Part shown: piece after piece, positions 62,558 to 64,000 of the stretch | Layout of the letters: each line of letters begins with the position of its first letter | Numbering within the stretch: the stretch's first letter is position 1 | DNA from: Cannabis sativa | Taxonomy: Eukaryota > Streptophyta > Magnoliopsida > Rosales > Cannabaceae | Assembly (NCBI RefSeq): GCF_029168945.1 | Contig: NC_083603.1 | Coordinates: 12,896,001 to 12,960,000, forward strand | Length of the DNA: 64,000 nucleotides | Direction of reading: 5' to 3' | Made by a program: the position numbers and the translations under genes | The notes under the pieces: model-generated | The model's database searches: none | Seen by the model: the letters and a program-made list of their open reading frames with translations, nothing else | Told to the model about the DNA's origin: nothing

Positions 62558-63677
62558 GTTAAAAAAATTTGAATACGATATATATATATATTATTAAGTT
62601 ATATATATAACTTATCAGAGAACAGAGACGAACCCTCGTTTCTCTCCTTCAACCAAATTTTCTCCTTTTATATCCATTTTCTTTGATTTTCAATCCAAAA
62701 CTTAGCGATCTAAGCTCCGGTAGTAGCAGGATAGCGAATTCTCAGAGCGAAGAAGCTTAAGGGCCCGAGATTATCGATCGTTCTCCAAGCAGGTCGGCCA
62801 ACATACCTGATCCGGAACTTGAGGTAAGAAAAGTATAATGTACCACATGGCATGACATGTTCTGAAATTATCGATTGTCTGATTAGGCAATGATAATGTA
62901 ATGATACTATGGACACGATATATGGGCTCACCTGATTAGGTGATGCAATACATTTGGCGACGTACCAGGCAAAGGTACGGGCGTCAGTGGCATATGATGA
63001 GTACCGAGCGTAGGTACGAGATCGTCTGATTAGGCGATGCGATATATTAGCGTCAAGTTGTGGCACGGGCTCACCTGATTAGGTGATGCAATGATATTAT
63101 ATATGATATTGCATTATGACACGGGCTTGCTTGATTAGGCAATACAAATATATGAGCATATCTGTTTCTATGCATGTGATTGATTATATTACCTACTGTT
63201 GAATGTTATAGTTTAATCATTTTGTGATAATGAAATGTATAATTAGCTATTTAATGTATCCTTCTTTATTACTTTTCTTGCTGAGTCTATGTGACTCACG
63301 GGTGCTTTGTGGCGCAGGTAAGGGCAAGGCAAAGTTAGAACAACCATGAGATGGCGATCTTCTCCAGCAATGTACATATTGACCCCACCAGCTTGCGTGT
63401 TGAGTTGACAGGAGTTGTTTTAGACTGGCTGTGTCTTGTGTCTGCTGTATTTTGAATTGTATTTTGAACTGTTGTTGTATATCATCTTTTGGATAAATCT
63501 TTTATAACAGGGATTTCCGGAACTCCTTTTTACTGCCGTTATAATGTCCGTTTTTAGTATTTTATTTTAGTCAAGTTTTTATTATCCTCACAGTTTTTAA
63601 TAATTAATTACTATATTAGTATTAAACTAGTTTTATAAATTCACACACGTGGCGTTCCTATAGATTAGGGCGTTACA
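62077..63677 (+). repeat. G2 3' LTR
   Basis: Near-identical to 55694-57292, with TG...CA ends. The ATT microsatellite is longer here, and the CTGATTAGG unit array (about 62877-63150) is intact where the 5' copy has one altered unit. Confidence 0.95.
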
Positions 63678-63682
63678 GTTGG

Positions 63683-64000
63683 TCCAAGAATTAATTAAAA
63701 TAAATAATTAATTTACAACTTAATCTATTTTTCAAGATAAATTCAAAATCATCTTGCATAATTAAATGCAATTTCGAAATTGATTAATAAAATAAAGAAA
63801 ATATATTTTGAAAATTATTTAAATTTAAGTTGAAAAAATAAATTTCAACTAAAAAATAATTTTCTATTTAATTAAGTGTCATGAAAAAGAAATATTTAAG
63901 TATCATGATGAAAATCAACTTAGATATTTAATTTTTCAATTTAATCAAATGTATTAAATTCAAGAAATAAATAATTAAGTGTAGAGAAGGCTTAATTATT
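63683..64000 (-). other. TR-GAG3 leader, distal part
   Basis: Continues from 55688 after the G2 target duplication; matches leader sequence near 18890-19215 and 44690-45030. No gene is seen; runs off the window. Confidence 0.8.

Larger units (their letters stand above)
55694..63677 (+). mobile_element. G2: complete Tekay-type Ty3 chromovirus, likely young
   Basis: 7984 bp with exact duplication gttgg (55689-55693, 63678-63682), ~1.6-kb LTRs (55694-57292, 62077-63677), primer site, a 4.5-kb open gag-pol frame and polypurine tract. By eye the LTRs differ at only a handful of bases plus a trinucleotide-repeat length change, so insertion looks recent. The C-terminal chromodomain region places it with chromoviruses; close resemblance to G1 and the single long frame favour the Tekay/Del lineage. 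Confidence 0.96.
52940..64000 (-). mobile_element. TR-GAG3: internally deleted copy, runs off the window
   Basis: The left end on the plus strand is TGTTAAAATTTATTTTACCAGG, with the LTR terminus altered. About 1.2 kb of 3' LTR (52940-54146; TATA box 53378-53387) joins directly to mid-gag at 54147. Compared with TR-GAG2 this removes about 2.8 kb: the rest of the LTR, the 3' region and the zinc knuckle. Leader sequence continues at 54712-55688 and, after G2, at 63683-64000. The 5' LTR and right duplication lie beyond the window. Confidence 0.88.

Overview
This is nuclear DNA from a flowering plant, most likely a eudicot; the species cannot be fixed from the window alone. It is an AT-rich, gene-poor stretch built almost entirely of nested LTR retrotransposons. 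One recognisable host gene survives in the middle: a three-exon LRK10L/WAK-associated receptor kinase on the minus strand (34157-36181).

Layout, left to right. 1-945 is a broken LTR of the repeat family called 'TR-GAG' here. 946-1258 and 12729-13081 are the two sides of an old Tat/Athila-like Ty3 element (T1). T1 is split by G1 (1259-12728), a Tekay-type chromovirus with stops in its polyprotein; G1 in turn holds a solo LTR (8198-10076, duplication gcata). 13082-31710 is an LTR of a second Tat-like element (T2, minus strand), split by TR-GAG1 (13335-30478, duplication agtac). TR-GAG1 carries a 6.7-kb chimeric insertion (20386-27065, duplication gtaat) and a 372-bp MITE (27566-27937). The kinase island follows (33.6-36.7 kb). 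Next come a 5'-truncated LINE (36706-37946) with a SINE inside it (36821-36938), and about 1 kb of AT-rich degenerate repeat. From 38956 to the end lies a third Tat-like element (T3). Its LTR is split by TR-GAG2 (39110-49158, duplication atttg) and by a solo LTR (49602-51466, duplication ccatt). Its gag is cut by TR-GAG3 (52940 onward), which is itself split by an apparently young Tekay chromovirus, G2 (55694-63677, duplication gttgg), with a 4.5-kb open gag-pol frame.

How the parts work together. TR-GAG copies carry long LTRs (~1.9 kb), a primer binding site, a polypurine tract and a Ty1/copia-type Gag with a CCHC zinc knuckle. No protease, integrase, reverse transcriptase or RNase H could be seen in them. 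They should therefore depend on enzymes from another copia element while possibly supplying their own Gag. G2 encodes Gag, protease, RT, RNase H, integrase and a C-terminal chromodomain and could be autonomous, apart from an unclear Gag start.

The most unusual object is the chimeric insertion in TR-GAG1. One end is a Cassandra TRIM LTR with a 5S-rRNA-derived promoter. The other end is a nearly perfect palindrome with 2.4-kb arms made of LTR-like sequence. The whole is bounded by one 5-bp target duplication, so it appears to have integrated as a unit with two outward-facing 'GTTACA' ends. Identities were judged by eye; no alignment or database search was run.
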